Source: a virus. From it: a stretch of DNA of 37,014 nt. The notes below the pieces were generated by a model. It was not told the DNA's origin. It searched no databases and worked only from the letters and a program-made list of their open reading frames with translations. Position numbers and translations under genes: made by a program. This document shows positions 15,006-22,136 of this stretch, in pieces. The stretch is from the IMG/VR virus record IMGVR_UViG_3300042197_004402, positions 1 to 37,014 of that record. One strand, given 5' to 3'. Numbering within the stretch: the stretch's first letter is position 1; each line of letters starts with the position of its first letter.

Positions 15006-15224
15006 TTAGATTGGCGGTGCGGCAGGAGGGGCATATTGAGTGCGGATTTTTTTGAGTTTTTCGTTGTACTCAAATTTGCGCACATCATTCATACGGCGAA
15101 GCTTGTTGAGCTGCCGTAGGGTCAGGCGAGTTTTTCTCAAATCATTGGCACGAGGCTGGCTGTTGTCCTGACCAAGGTCTTGGTAGGCTTCGGGCTCGCG
15201 ATTCCAAATTTCTGTTAGCAGCAT
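15006..15224 (-). CDS. Small conserved protein between portal and core genes
   Basis: 72 residues, basic in the centre: TRLTLRQLNKLRRMNDVRKFEYNEKLKKI, given here only as the region of about residues 32-60, ending in a Tyr-Ala-Pro-Pro tail. A protein of this size with the LTLRxLNKLRRM pattern occupies the same place between gp20 and the acidic core protein in cyanophage-type T4 phages, as I remember them. No function is known to me; a charged helix next to portal and core genes suggests a role in prohead initiation, which is only inference. ATG 15224 has no Shine-Dalgarno, and a GATAAATA box ends 5 nt before it. Confidence 0.7.
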   Translation of the reverse strand: MLLTEIWNREPEAYQDLGQDNSQPRANDLRKTRLTLRQLNKLRRMNDVRKFEYNEKLKKIRTQYAPPAAPPI

Positions 15225-15229
15225 GACGT

Positions 15230-15237
15230 TATTTATC
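15230..15237 (-). promoter_or_regulatory. Late promoter-like box GATAAATA, 5 nt before ATG 15224
   Basis: Minus-strand GATAAATA (7 of 8 to consensus) overlaps the gp20 stop codon. The T4-geometry start site coincides with the A of ATG 15224, predicting a leaderless RNA. Confidence 0.5.
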
Positions 15238-17038
15238 CGCCTGCTGGAATAGCTGGTGAGCCTGAAGCCGGAAGTGCACCGCCGGGTGCCGCTGCTGCAC
15301 CTGGCGCTGTGGGCAGAGCACCTGCTGCAGGCTCGCCGGGCGCAGAGCCTTCCAGTCCGGCCAGATCTTGGCCAGTTTCTATGTCGCTTTCAATACCGCC
15401 CGGAGTAATGCCGATGCTGCGCAGGTCTTGGCCCGATGTGGTCGTGAGTTCAGGCTGATCTCGCTCTTCTTCCCACAGGCGTTCGTTTTCGGCGATCTCG
15501 TCTTTGCTGAGTCCAAGGAACCGTTCCAGCAGGAAACGTTTTGACATATAGGGCAAGGGTTCCAGACTGGAAAAGGCCTGTATGCGAGTGGTATCCAGTT
15601 CGGCCTGACGATAGCTGGCAAAGTTCTGTGGTGGGCAAAATGACAAGGTAAACAGACCCGAATCAATGTTGAACCCGCGCCACTTCAGAAACATTTTGAA
15701 CTCATCGTCCAGTTTCTGGGCGATGGCTGTCTGCAGGCGTTCGCAGTATTGGTTGAAACGGTATTCCTGGATCAGGGCAGTGCCCACGCGGCCGTCGCTG
15801 AGTGCACGATCCGAGTCGTCGGGTCCTGTGGGCAGATAACTGGATGGCACACGCAGGCCACGCGCCATCTTGTTGTTGAAGTACTTGAGGTCGTCGATCT
15901 CGCCGAGATTCTGGCCGCCTGGCAGTGTTTCTACCGATGACCCGCGACCATCTTGGCCTTGTGGGAAGAAATAATCTTCGTTGATACTAAGTGGATTGTA
16001 ACTGGCATCCATCATGTTGGCGCCGCCGCCAGTCACAGTGGGGATTCTGCGCTGGTGCATTTCGTTTTTCACACGTTCCACATATTGCATGGCCAAGTGC
16101 GATGGCATGTTGCCTACGTCGATCTTGAAGATCCTGCGTTCTGGAGCACGGCTCACGCGATAGATCAACACAGCATCTTCCAGGAGTTCTTTCTGTTTGA
16201 ATACCTTGTAGATGTTTTCCAGGATCGATCGACCAAAGGGCCAGAACACATCCAGTCCTTCGTTGAGGCTGAGATGTACCACGTGCTTGGCGTCAATGCA
16301 GGTCTCGTTCATGGCTGTCATGAAGCGAGCGTTGCCCACACCGCCGCCCACGCCACCATTGGGCATGGTATAGTTGGCTGACCCCGAAATGGTGCCTGTC
16401 ACAGGGTTGGTCATGTAGTCCGTGGTGGTCTTTTGTGCGATCGACAGGCTCTGGAAGTTGGGGTTGATATCGCGGATCACGTACTGTTCGGGTCGCTTGC
16501 CTTCGGACTCGTTGACGATCACTCTCACTACCTTTGACATGTCTACCCAGTACATTTCAAAGGTTTCTGGGTCACGCACAAATACCTGATCGCCGTACTT
16601 GATGGCATTGCGAAACAGTTTGAATATGCGTTGGTCCAACTGATTGAGCTTGGTCCACTGTTGCAGTTGTTTGCGGATGATCTGGATCTCGTGGTCCGTG
16701 GGATCGTCGCGGTATTTTACTTCAAACGGTGTGTCGTTGTCCTGATTGATCTGCGTGGAAAACTCTGCTATGATGTCAAGGCAGGCGTTGATCTCCGAAT
16801 CCATGTCCATGTTTTCGTACTGATTGTAGCGCTCGATGCGGTTGGGATGGCCTGAGTACACTTCGGGCAAGCGCGAAGCATAGTTGCGGAACACAAAGTC
16901 CGCGGGCATGCCCATGCTGCTGTCGTTGCGCCCGTAGTTGGGCAATCCGTATTGATTGTGCCCAGAGATCGGACTCATTGAGCCCGATGTGTCTGCGACC
17001 TTGAAGTACTTGCGCCACCCCTTTGATTGTTCTGCCAT
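15233..17038 (-). CDS. 20: Portal vertex protein gp20
   Basis: 601 residues, close to T4 gp20 (524) and cyanophage portals. Recognisable segments include RIERYNQYENMDMDSEINACL near residues 67-87, FKLFRNAIKYGDQVFV near 142, KHVVHLSLNEGLDVFWPFG near 250, LEDAVLIYRVSRAPERRIF near 285 and KMARGLRVPSSYLP near 390. The dodecameric portal sits at one head vertex, nucleates the prohead and is the DNA channel. A Pro/Ala/Gly-rich tail of about 50 residues at the C-terminus is low complexity. There is no Shine-Dalgarno before ATG 17038; GTTAAATA ends 7 nt upstream. It is directly downstream of the tape-measure-like gene (16 bp), whereas in T4 the gene before gp20 is the tail tube gene 19. Confidence 0.95.
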   Translation of the reverse strand: MAEQSKGWRKYFKVADTSGSMSPISGHNQYGLPNYGRNDSSMGMPADFVFRNYASRLPEVYSGHPNRIERYNQYENMDMDSEINACLDIIAEFSTQINQDNDTPFEVKYRDDPTDHEIQIIRKQLQQWTKLNQLDQRIFKLFRNAIKYGDQVFVRDPETFEMYWVDMSKVVRVIVNESEGKRPEQYVIRDINPNFQSLSIAQKTTTDYMTNPVTGTISGSANYTMPNGGVGGGVGNARFMTAMNETCIDAKHVVHLSLNEGLDVFWPFGRSILENIYKVFKQKELLEDAVLIYRVSRAPERRIFKIDVGNMPSHLAMQYVERVKNEMHQRRIPTVTGGGANMMDASYNPLSINEDYFFPQGQDGRGSSVETLPGGQNLGEIDDLKYFNNKMARGLRVPSSYLPTGPDDSDRALSDGRVGTALIQEYRFNQYCERLQTAIAQKLDDEFKMFLKWRGFNIDSGLFTLSFCPPQNFASYRQAELDTTRIQAFSSLEPLPYMSKRFLLERFLGLSKDEIAENERLWEEERDQPELTTTSGQDLRSIGITPGGIESDIETGQDLAGLEGSAPGEPAAGALPTAPGAAAAPGGALPASGSPAIPAGG

Positions 17039-17045
17039 GATAGTT

Positions 17046-17053
17046 TATTTAAC
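17046..17053 (-). promoter_or_regulatory. Late promoter-like box GTTAAATA, 7 nt before the gp20 ATG
   Basis: Minus-strand GTTAAATA keeps the TAAATA core (6 of 8 to consensus) and ends 7 nt before ATG 17038. The predicted leader is about 2 nt. Confidence 0.45.
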
Positions 17054-17054
17054 C

Positions 17055-20000
17055 TTAGTTTGCAGCCAACCGTGCCATTTTCTGGCTGGCATCTGCGGTG
17101 CGACCTTGCAGCGCGGCGATGTTCTGCAGCGTTTCCAGCATCCGTTGCTGGGTGTCCGAGTCTTTGTCCTTCATGGCATCCACCACCTGGGCCATGGCTT
17201 CCCGGAACTGATCCCGCACTTCTCTCAGTGCTGCAGCCACATCTGTGTCGCCTGTGGCCATGACTTCTTTGACCGCAGTGCCTATTTCAAGACCAATGTC
17301 TGGGCCAAACATCTTGGTGCCAAACCGAGCTCCTGCCATGTCAAAGTTCATCAGCATGCCGGTGTTAAGTATTTCTTTCCAGGTCCTGGGATCTGTGATG
17401 GTTTCTGTGGCCGCATCGTAGGCGCCTAGGCTACCTGCGATCTGCTTGAGAGCGGCCAGGTCCGTGGTAATTGGCCCAAGGTTCACTCCAGTGTACTCGT
17501 TTTCGCCAAACGCGCCCTGCCCCATGGCAGCAGCATCTGACAGCTTGATGGTCACCGGAATGGTCCGGCCATCGGGCAAGGGCACCACAGCTTCGGGTCC
17601 GGCTTCGCCTGCGATACTGATGCCCTTGGTAATACCACCCTCGGCAAACATGATACTGTTATCAACCGTGGAAGTTACTGTGGGGTCTACTATTGGACTG
17701 TTTGCAATGAGATTCAGTAGGTCAATTTGCTTGGCGATGTTCTCTGGGCGACTCATTTCTTCTCTAGCAAGGTCGCTGACAGCGTAATCGCGCATTGTTG
17801 CGTCTTTTTCTTTGGGGTCTGTGCGCGGATATAACCGACTCAGTTGTTCGTCAGATAGGAGACTTACACCGGATGTTAGTTCCACCGGAATGGTCCGGCC
17901 ATCGGGCAAGGGCACCACAGCTTCGGGTCCGGCTTCGCCTGCGATACTGATGCCCTTGGTAATACCACCGCGGGCCATCATGGGCAGCTCTTGATTGAAC
18001 ATTGCTTGCTCGTGCTTGCGACGTTCAACCAGTCCTGGCAGCACTTCCATCTCGCCTGGATATGCAGCCTTTTTGGGATCTTTTCGAGCCTTGACATACA
18101 GCATCATTGCTTCTGAGATTTGTTTGTTATCTCGACGCCCTCGGTCTGTGACTTGATCTACTGCTCCTGGACCAGCGTTGTATGCAAAAGAAACCAAGGC
18201 ATCAAACTGCGATTGTGTCCATTTGTACTGTTTGGCGTATTTTGCCACTGCGCGCTCGACGCCTCGATCCCTGACAAAATCGTACATTCGTTTTTCTGCT
18301 TCTTTTTCGTCTATGAGTTTTTTTCCAGCGATTTCGTCTGGATCGTCGGTCCGGGTGCCGTATCCTATGCTCCACTGTGTTCGATCTCGATATGCCTTGG
18401 CGTGAAAACCTTCCTTGTTCTTTATAAAATCAAATGCCGCCGGACTGGCTGTCACTGGAATATTGACTGTGCCCGGACTGGAGGACACTGTGTCGCTGTC
18501 CGGCCGATCGGTGCTGCGATTTTGATCCGGGTCCACAGGCACTGATGACCGTTTGCGTCGAGGTTTGATCGGCGCAGGAGACGGAGCAACTGCCGGTGGC
18601 CTGCCAGGTGGTTGTGATTCAAGATCCTTGATAAGTTGTGCCGAAGGAGCAATAGGAAATGGTGTGGATGCGGCACCTTGAGGCGGTGTGCTTGGTTGTT
18701 CATCACGACGTCTCTGCGCTGGTCTGGGTGAAGCAGGAGCAGGTGCAGCAGGTGCAGGAGCAGGTGCAGCAGGAGCAGGTGCAGCAGGAGCAGGAGCAGG
18801 TGCCGGCCTGTCAGACTTTGACTTAGGGGTTCCGTCGGGGTTCCACCCTGACGCATAGTTGCTGTCCCAGATCTGGGCTTTGAGAGGATCAGAAGGGCGA
18901 GGTTTGACCGGGGTTGAGGCCTGGGCAGGCATGGGTGTGGGCGGTGGCGGGGTCTTTTCGGACCGAGCAGGCGGCTTTTCGCCAAACAGTTCGTAGAGCT
19001 TGTCTTTGCCATAGATCAGCCCGTCGGCAAAGGCCTGAGCGGCCGCAGTCGCTGCCGGCAATCCCACATCACTGACAAACCGCTCCATGGCTTCGTTGGC
19101 ACGGATCTGTGTCTCTCGCAGTCTGGCTTGGTCGACCAGTTGCTTGTCTACTCCTTTGCCTTGTTGGTCCTTTAGCTTCTTCTGATCCTCTTCAATCTCT
19201 GCCAGGATCTTGACTATGTCTTTTTCGGCCAGGCCGCGCAGACGTAGATCACCGGCCAGATCGCCATGCACTTGATTGTAGGTACCAATCAGGCCCATGG
19301 TAGTGCCCAGGCGAGTGGCTGTTTCGCCATGTGCGGACGCGATGCGTTGCGCAGCCTCAGCTGCTCCTATCTGGCCTGCTATGACCTGCTGGGCCGCTCG
19401 CAAGCTCTCGCCCTGGCTGCCCATCAATGACTTTTGTGCAGCTTCGGTCTGTACATTACCGGTCTGGATGTCTGCGAACCCCTGGGCGGCTTCCTTGTTC
19501 TGGCTGTGCAAGATAAGATAGGTTTTTTCTAGCTCCTCGGCTTCCTTGGTCTTGCCTTGCTGTCTGAGTCGTTCCAACTGGGCCGCAAACCGTTCCTGGC
19601 TGCGCACCTGTTCGCGGGCCTTTTCTTGTTCCTGGCGTGCCATGCCTGTGAGTTTGGTCAGGGCGTCCTGCTGTTCAAGATACCGCTGAGCACCCTGACT
19701 CAGTCGCTCGAGATCTGCGGCGCTGTTCACAGTGGTATTGCCAATCAAGCGTTGCTGCTGCACATAGTCAGCCATGACCCCTGTGACTTCGGTCATGTCG
19801 TAGCCCAGTCTCAGGAAGTACTCGCGAGATCCTTCCAGGCTCTTGCCCATGCTGGCCAGCTGCTGGCGCCCTTTGGCCACTCCACCACCAAACAAGGTAA
19901 GTTCCGTGGCATTTTGCGCGATCACCTGCACCATGCCGTCGAGCTCGGTCACTGCGATACCAAGCCGCTTGGCATCTTCAAACACCCCTGTGAGGCCGTC

Positions 20001-20531
20001 GCTGGCTGCGGCACCCGACTTGGCCAGGCCTGAGTAGCTCTTGTAGAGCCGATCAGCCTGTTCATTGGCCGCCTTCATTATGTCAGTAAAACCCTTGGCT
20101 GCCAGCGCAGCGCCTGCTACACCTGCAGTCATAACGGCAGCGCCACTGGCAACTTTTCCTACATTGATCCCTAATGCTGACAGTGCTCCGCCCAGAGGTT
20201 TCAATGCCCGGCCCAAGGGCACCAGTAGACCCAGCACAGTGACCACACTGATCACCCCGCTGGTGAGTTGGTCCAATGAACTGTTAAATGCAGCAGCACC
20301 TTTTTCGCCTTGTGCCATGGCCCGGGCAGCGCCGGTTACCGATCCGGCTAGATCAAACAGGGCGTCCACGGCCTTTTCGCCGGCCTGTTCCAACTGCTTG
20401 GCGTTCTTCGTACTGCCCAGAGCCATGGCTCTAGCAGTCTGGTCTGTGACATAGCCCAGTGTGCGCAGTTCTTCGTTGAACTGTGCTGTTAGACGCGTAA
20501 GTTCTTCCAGTTCGATATTTGGATCGGCCAC
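17055..20531 (-). CDS. Tape-measure-like tail protein with an internal GH24 lysozyme domain
   Basis: 1158 residues with GTG start (20529-20531) and an AGGG site about 9 nt upstream. Residues 1-530 are largely helical with an Ala/Gly/Val-rich hydrophobic segment near 95-150 and coiled-coil, Gln/Glu-rich stretches, as in tape-measure proteins. A Pro/Ala linker spans about 520-690, including a perfect AP-type repeat at 577-600. Residues about 695-850 form a lysozyme of the T4/lambdoid (GH24) type: Glu707 in KEGFHAKAYRD, Asp716 nine residues on, Ser721 where T4 has Thr26, then IGYGTR and QFDALVSFAYNAG. Two copies of a GGITKGISIAGEAGPEAVVP segment follow (about 855-883 and 965-993), a motif typical of tape-measure C-termini. 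Likely roles are setting tail length and cutting peptidoglycan during DNA injection. In T4 these functions belong to gp29 and gp5. Confidence 0.75.
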   Translation of the reverse strand: MADPNIELEELTRLTAQFNEELRTLGYVTDQTARAMALGSTKNAKQLEQAGEKAVDALFDLAGSVTGAARAMAQGEKGAAAFNSSLDQLTSGVISVVTVLGLLVPLGRALKPLGGALSALGINVGKVASGAAVMTAGVAGAALAAKGFTDIMKAANEQADRLYKSYSGLAKSGAAASDGLTGVFEDAKRLGIAVTELDGMVQVIAQNATELTLFGGGVAKGRQQLASMGKSLEGSREYFLRLGYDMTEVTGVMADYVQQQRLIGNTTVNSAADLERLSQGAQRYLEQQDALTKLTGMARQEQEKAREQVRSQERFAAQLERLRQQGKTKEAEELEKTYLILHSQNKEAAQGFADIQTGNVQTEAAQKSLMGSQGESLRAAQQVIAGQIGAAEAAQRIASAHGETATRLGTTMGLIGTYNQVHGDLAGDLRLRGLAEKDIVKILAEIEEDQKKLKDQQGKGVDKQLVDQARLRETQIRANEAMERFVSDVGLPAATAAAQAFADGLIYGKDKLYELFGEKPPARSEKTPPPPTPMPAQASTPVKPRPSDPLKAQIWDSNYASGWNPDGTPKSKSDRPAPAPAPAAPAPAAPAPAPAAPAPASPRPAQRRRDEQPSTPPQGAASTPFPIAPSAQLIKDLESQPPGRPPAVAPSPAPIKPRRKRSSVPVDPDQNRSTDRPDSDTVSSSPGTVNIPVTASPAAFDFIKNKEGFHAKAYRDRTQWSIGYGTRTDDPDEIAGKKLIDEKEAEKRMYDFVRDRGVERAVAKYAKQYKWTQSQFDALVSFAYNAGPGAVDQVTDRGRRDNKQISEAMMLYVKARKDPKKAAYPGEMEVLPGLVERRKHEQAMFNQELPMMARGGITKGISIAGEAGPEAVVPLPDGRTIPVELTSGVSLLSDEQLSRLYPRTDPKEKDATMRDYAVSDLAREEMSRPENIAKQIDLLNLIANSPIVDPTVTSTVDNSIMFAEGGITKGISIAGEAGPEAVVPLPDGRTIPVTIKLSDAAAMGQGAFGENEYTGVNLGPITTDLAALKQIAGSLGAYDAATETITDPRTWKEILNTGMLMNFDMAGARFGTKMFGPDIGLEIGTAVKEVMATGDTDVAAALREVRDQFREAMAQVVDAMKDKDSDTQQRMLETLQNIAALQGRTADASQKMARLAAN
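17553..17639 (-). repeat. 87-bp perfect direct repeat, copy A
   Basis: Identical at every base to 17883-17969, in the same orientation and 330 bp (110 codons) apart, inside the tape-measure-like gene. It encodes the downstream copy of the GGITKGISIAGEAGPEAVVP segment and its PLPDGRTIPV continuation. Confidence 0.95.
17883..17969 (-). repeat. 87-bp perfect direct repeat, copy B
   Basis: Partner of 17553-17639. Identity extends to synonymous positions, so the copies are either recently duplicated or kept alike by gene conversion. Recombination between them would delete exactly 110 codons in frame. Confidence 0.95.
18732..18801 (-). repeat. Tandem GCAGGA/GCAGGT/GCAGCA repeats encoding an Ala-Pro linker
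   Basis: Degenerate 6-bp and 9-bp units on the plus strand (GCAGGAGCAGGTGCAGCAG and variants) give an alternating Pro-Ala run at about residues 577-600 of the tape-measure-like protein, just before the lysozyme domain. It looks like a stiff inter-domain spacer that could vary in length. Confidence 0.85.
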
Positions 20532-20541
20532 GAAAACACCC

Positions 20542-20549
20542 TATAAATA
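20542..20549 (+). promoter_or_regulatory. Perfect late promoter TATAAATA (rightward)
   Basis: An exact match to the T4 late consensus. The predicted start is near 20555, giving a leader of about 30 nt for the gene at 20585. It faces the box at 20563-20570. Confidence 0.75.
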
Positions 20550-20562
20550 AAATACCACTGTA

Positions 20563-20570
20563 TATTTATA
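20563..20570 (-). promoter_or_regulatory. Perfect late promoter TATAAATA (leftward)
   Basis: An exact T4 late consensus on the minus strand. The predicted start is near 20557, giving a leader of about 26 nt for the tape-measure-like gene. With the rightward box it forms an inverted repeat centred at 20556. Confidence 0.75.
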
Positions 20571-20584
20571 GGTACCCAACGACC

Positions 20585-21421
20585 ATGACTGCCAACCCAC
20601 TGCAACAGTTTTTCCGACAACCTGCTATCTACATACGTCTGCCCAGCGGCGGCAACTTTTGGCCCGCTGAGAGCCTGGCATTGCCTCAAAACGGCGAACT
20701 GCCGGTGTTCCCCATGACCGCGGCCGATGAAATCACTTATCGCACTCCGGACGCCTTGTTCAACGGACAGGCCGTGGTAGACGTCATACAGAGCTGTGTT
20801 CCTGCGATCAAGAATGCCTGGCACATTCCCAGCCTGGATCTCAACGCTGTGCTGATCGCCATACGCATTGCCAGCTACGGCCATGACATGGAGATAGGCA
20901 GTGTCTGTCCAAGTTGTGGCACCGAATCGGATTTTTCCCTAGATCTACGATCGGTCCTGGATCAGCTGCGAGCCCCCGACTACAGCCAGGGCCTGGCCCA
21001 GGGTGACCTCGAAATCTCTTTTCGTCCCATGAGCTATGAGCAGCAGAATGCCAGCAACCTCGAACAGTTTGAAAGCCAACAGATCATGCGGTCAGTGCCC
21101 GACTCGGGCCTGAGCGAGCAGGAAAAGTTGCAGCGGATGACACAGCTCATGAAGGCGGTCACGCAGCTGACCATACGTGCGCTCACGGCCACGATTGCCA
21201 GTGTGCGAACTCCTACGGCCATGGTCACGGATTCCGCACACATCCATGAATGGCTGGAAAACTGCGACCGTGCGCTGTTTGCCAAGATCCGCGACCATGC
21301 CGTGACGCTGCGCGCCGACTCCGAACTGCGCCCCATGACATTGACCTGCAGAGACTGCGAACATCAATACCAGCAGGGACTGACCCTGGATCAGGCAAGT
21401 TTTTTCGAACCCGCCTCCTGA
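20585..21421 (+). CDS. 26: Baseplate hub (assembly) protein, gp26-type
   Basis: 278 residues from ATG 20585, which is the first ATG after the late promoter; upstream in-frame codons lie before the predicted transcription start. Motifs are IYIRLPSGGNFW, ELPVFPMTAADEITYRTPDALFNG, VIQSCVPAIKNAW and LIAIRIASYGHDMEI, followed by two Cys pairs, CPSCG near residue 114 and CRDCE near the C-terminus, that could hold one zinc. This pattern is what I know as the T4 baseplate protein family (gp26, with gp51 similar) in cyanophage-type phages. gp26 and gp51 help build the baseplate hub. The gene ends in a T TTT TTC slippery sequence 12 nt before the TGA, with the next ORF in the -1 frame. It is divergent from the tape-measure-like gene. 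Confidence 0.8.
   Translation: MTANPLQQFFRQPAIYIRLPSGGNFWPAESLALPQNGELPVFPMTAADEITYRTPDALFNGQAVVDVIQSCVPAIKNAWHIPSLDLNAVLIAIRIASYGHDMEIGSVCPSCGTESDFSLDLRSVLDQLRAPDYSQGLAQGDLEISFRPMSYEQQNASNLEQFESQQIMRSVPDSGLSEQEKLQRMTQLMKAVTQLTIRALTATIASVRTPTAMVTDSAHIHEWLENCDRALFAKIRDHAVTLRADSELRPMTLTCRDCEHQYQQGLTLDQASFFEPAS
21400..21406 (+). promoter_or_regulatory. Candidate -1 frameshift slippery site T TTT TTC
   Basis: In the gp26 frame the codons are AGT TTT TTC, so the canonical heptamer X XXY YYZ is formed exactly in register. Slippage by -1 enters the frame of the next ORF with no intervening stop. The gp26 stop (21419-21421) is 12 nt after the heptamer. No strong downstream stem or pseudoknot is obvious by eye. 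Confidence 0.5.
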
Positions 21422-21636
21422 TCCTAAGCAACGATGAAATCGCCAAGTACATAGAACAAATGGATCAGGAGGCCAAAACCATCAGAGCCGACTCCATGCG
21501 CCTGGCCTGGCACATGCGTGGTGGTGCGACCTATGCACAGGTCATGATGATGAGCGCCGATGAACGTCGTATCATATCCGATCTGGCCAAAGACAACATA
21601 GAAACCACAAAGAAATCAAAGTTACCCTGGTTCTAA
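21418..21636 (+). CDS. Small gp26-linked tail/baseplate assembly protein (frameshift extension or non-ATG start)
   Basis: A 72-codon ORF in the -1 frame relative to gp26, ending at TAA 21634-21636. Its sequence (NDEIAKYIEQMDQEAK, MRLAWHMRGGATYAQ, MSADERRIISDLAKDN, ending TTKKSKLPWF) matches a small protein that follows gp26 in cyanophage-type phages, as I recall. The conserved part begins around codon 5, but the first ATG (21460) would cut off about ten of those residues. Before it there is only CTG 21418, which overlaps the gp26 TGA, and no Shine-Dalgarno is clear. It is therefore made either from a rare start, by termination-reinitiation at CTGA, or as a gp26 fusion through -1 frameshifting at 21400. 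The start given is the overlap codon and is uncertain. Next gene overlap: TAATG. Confidence 0.65.
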   Translation: MILSNDEIAKYIEQMDQEAKTIRADSMRLAWHMRGGATYAQVMMMSADERRIISDLAKDNIETTKKSKLPWF

Positions 21637-22136
21637 TGGACATCGATCATATCACTCACGAAATCACCGCCTGGTTGGAAACCTTTGTGGAACAACCGCA
21701 TCCGGCCCTGGGTGGATGGCCACCCTGTCCCTATGCACGCCAGGCGCGTGTGCAGGGGCAGATCAAGATTCTGCAGGGCACCCAACTCATGGCCGATGCT
21801 GTGGCGGCCGTAGCCCATGGTCTATGGCAGCAGGAAGTGGTGATCTATTGCTACGATACCTCGGCGATCTCAGGACCTGATTTTGCCCAGACCATCCACG
21901 AGATCAATGAGTTCCTTGAGCCGCATGGTATGTTTGCCTTGGACGATCACCCCGACAATGCCGAAATAGTCAACGGAATCAGTTTCAACTTTGGAGCATG
22001 TGCTCTCATGATCCTGCAACTGCGTGAAAAATTAGATGTAGCAGCACAGACCTTGGCCGCCAAGGGCTACTATCAAGGTTGGCCCGAGGCGTATCTTGAC
22101 CAGCTGTTCCTGGGCCGACGAGATCCCCGCCAATGA
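21636..22136 (+). CDS. Conserved hypothetical protein with a PCPYA motif
   Basis: 166 residues; I do not recognise a characterised family. The N-terminal part has WLETFVEQPHPALGG then WPPCPYARQARVQG (about residues 13-41), a Pro/Cys motif I vaguely associate with uncharacterised marine phage and bacterial proteins. The middle, EVVIYCYDTSAISG, looks like a beta-strand plus loop; the rest is helical (IHEINEFLEPHG and ALMILQLREKLDVAAQTLA). A lone Cys in CPYA could be functional but there is no second Cys pair. The start overlaps the preceding stop (TAATG) and the end overlaps the next start (ATGA), so it belongs to the gp26 transcript and is expected late. Confidence 0.6.
   Translation: MDIDHITHEITAWLETFVEQPHPALGGWPPCPYARQARVQGQIKILQGTQLMADAVAAVAHGLWQQEVVIYCYDTSAISGPDFAQTIHEINEFLEPHGMFALDDHPDNAEIVNGISFNFGACALMILQLREKLDVAAQTLAAKGYYQGWPEAYLDQLFLGRRDPRQ

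Noticed and set aside
20519-20584. An upstream TTG-type start for the gp26-type gene
   Set aside because: It would lie before the predicted late transcription start near 20555 and inside the opposite gene's start; the family motif begins soon after ATG 20585.
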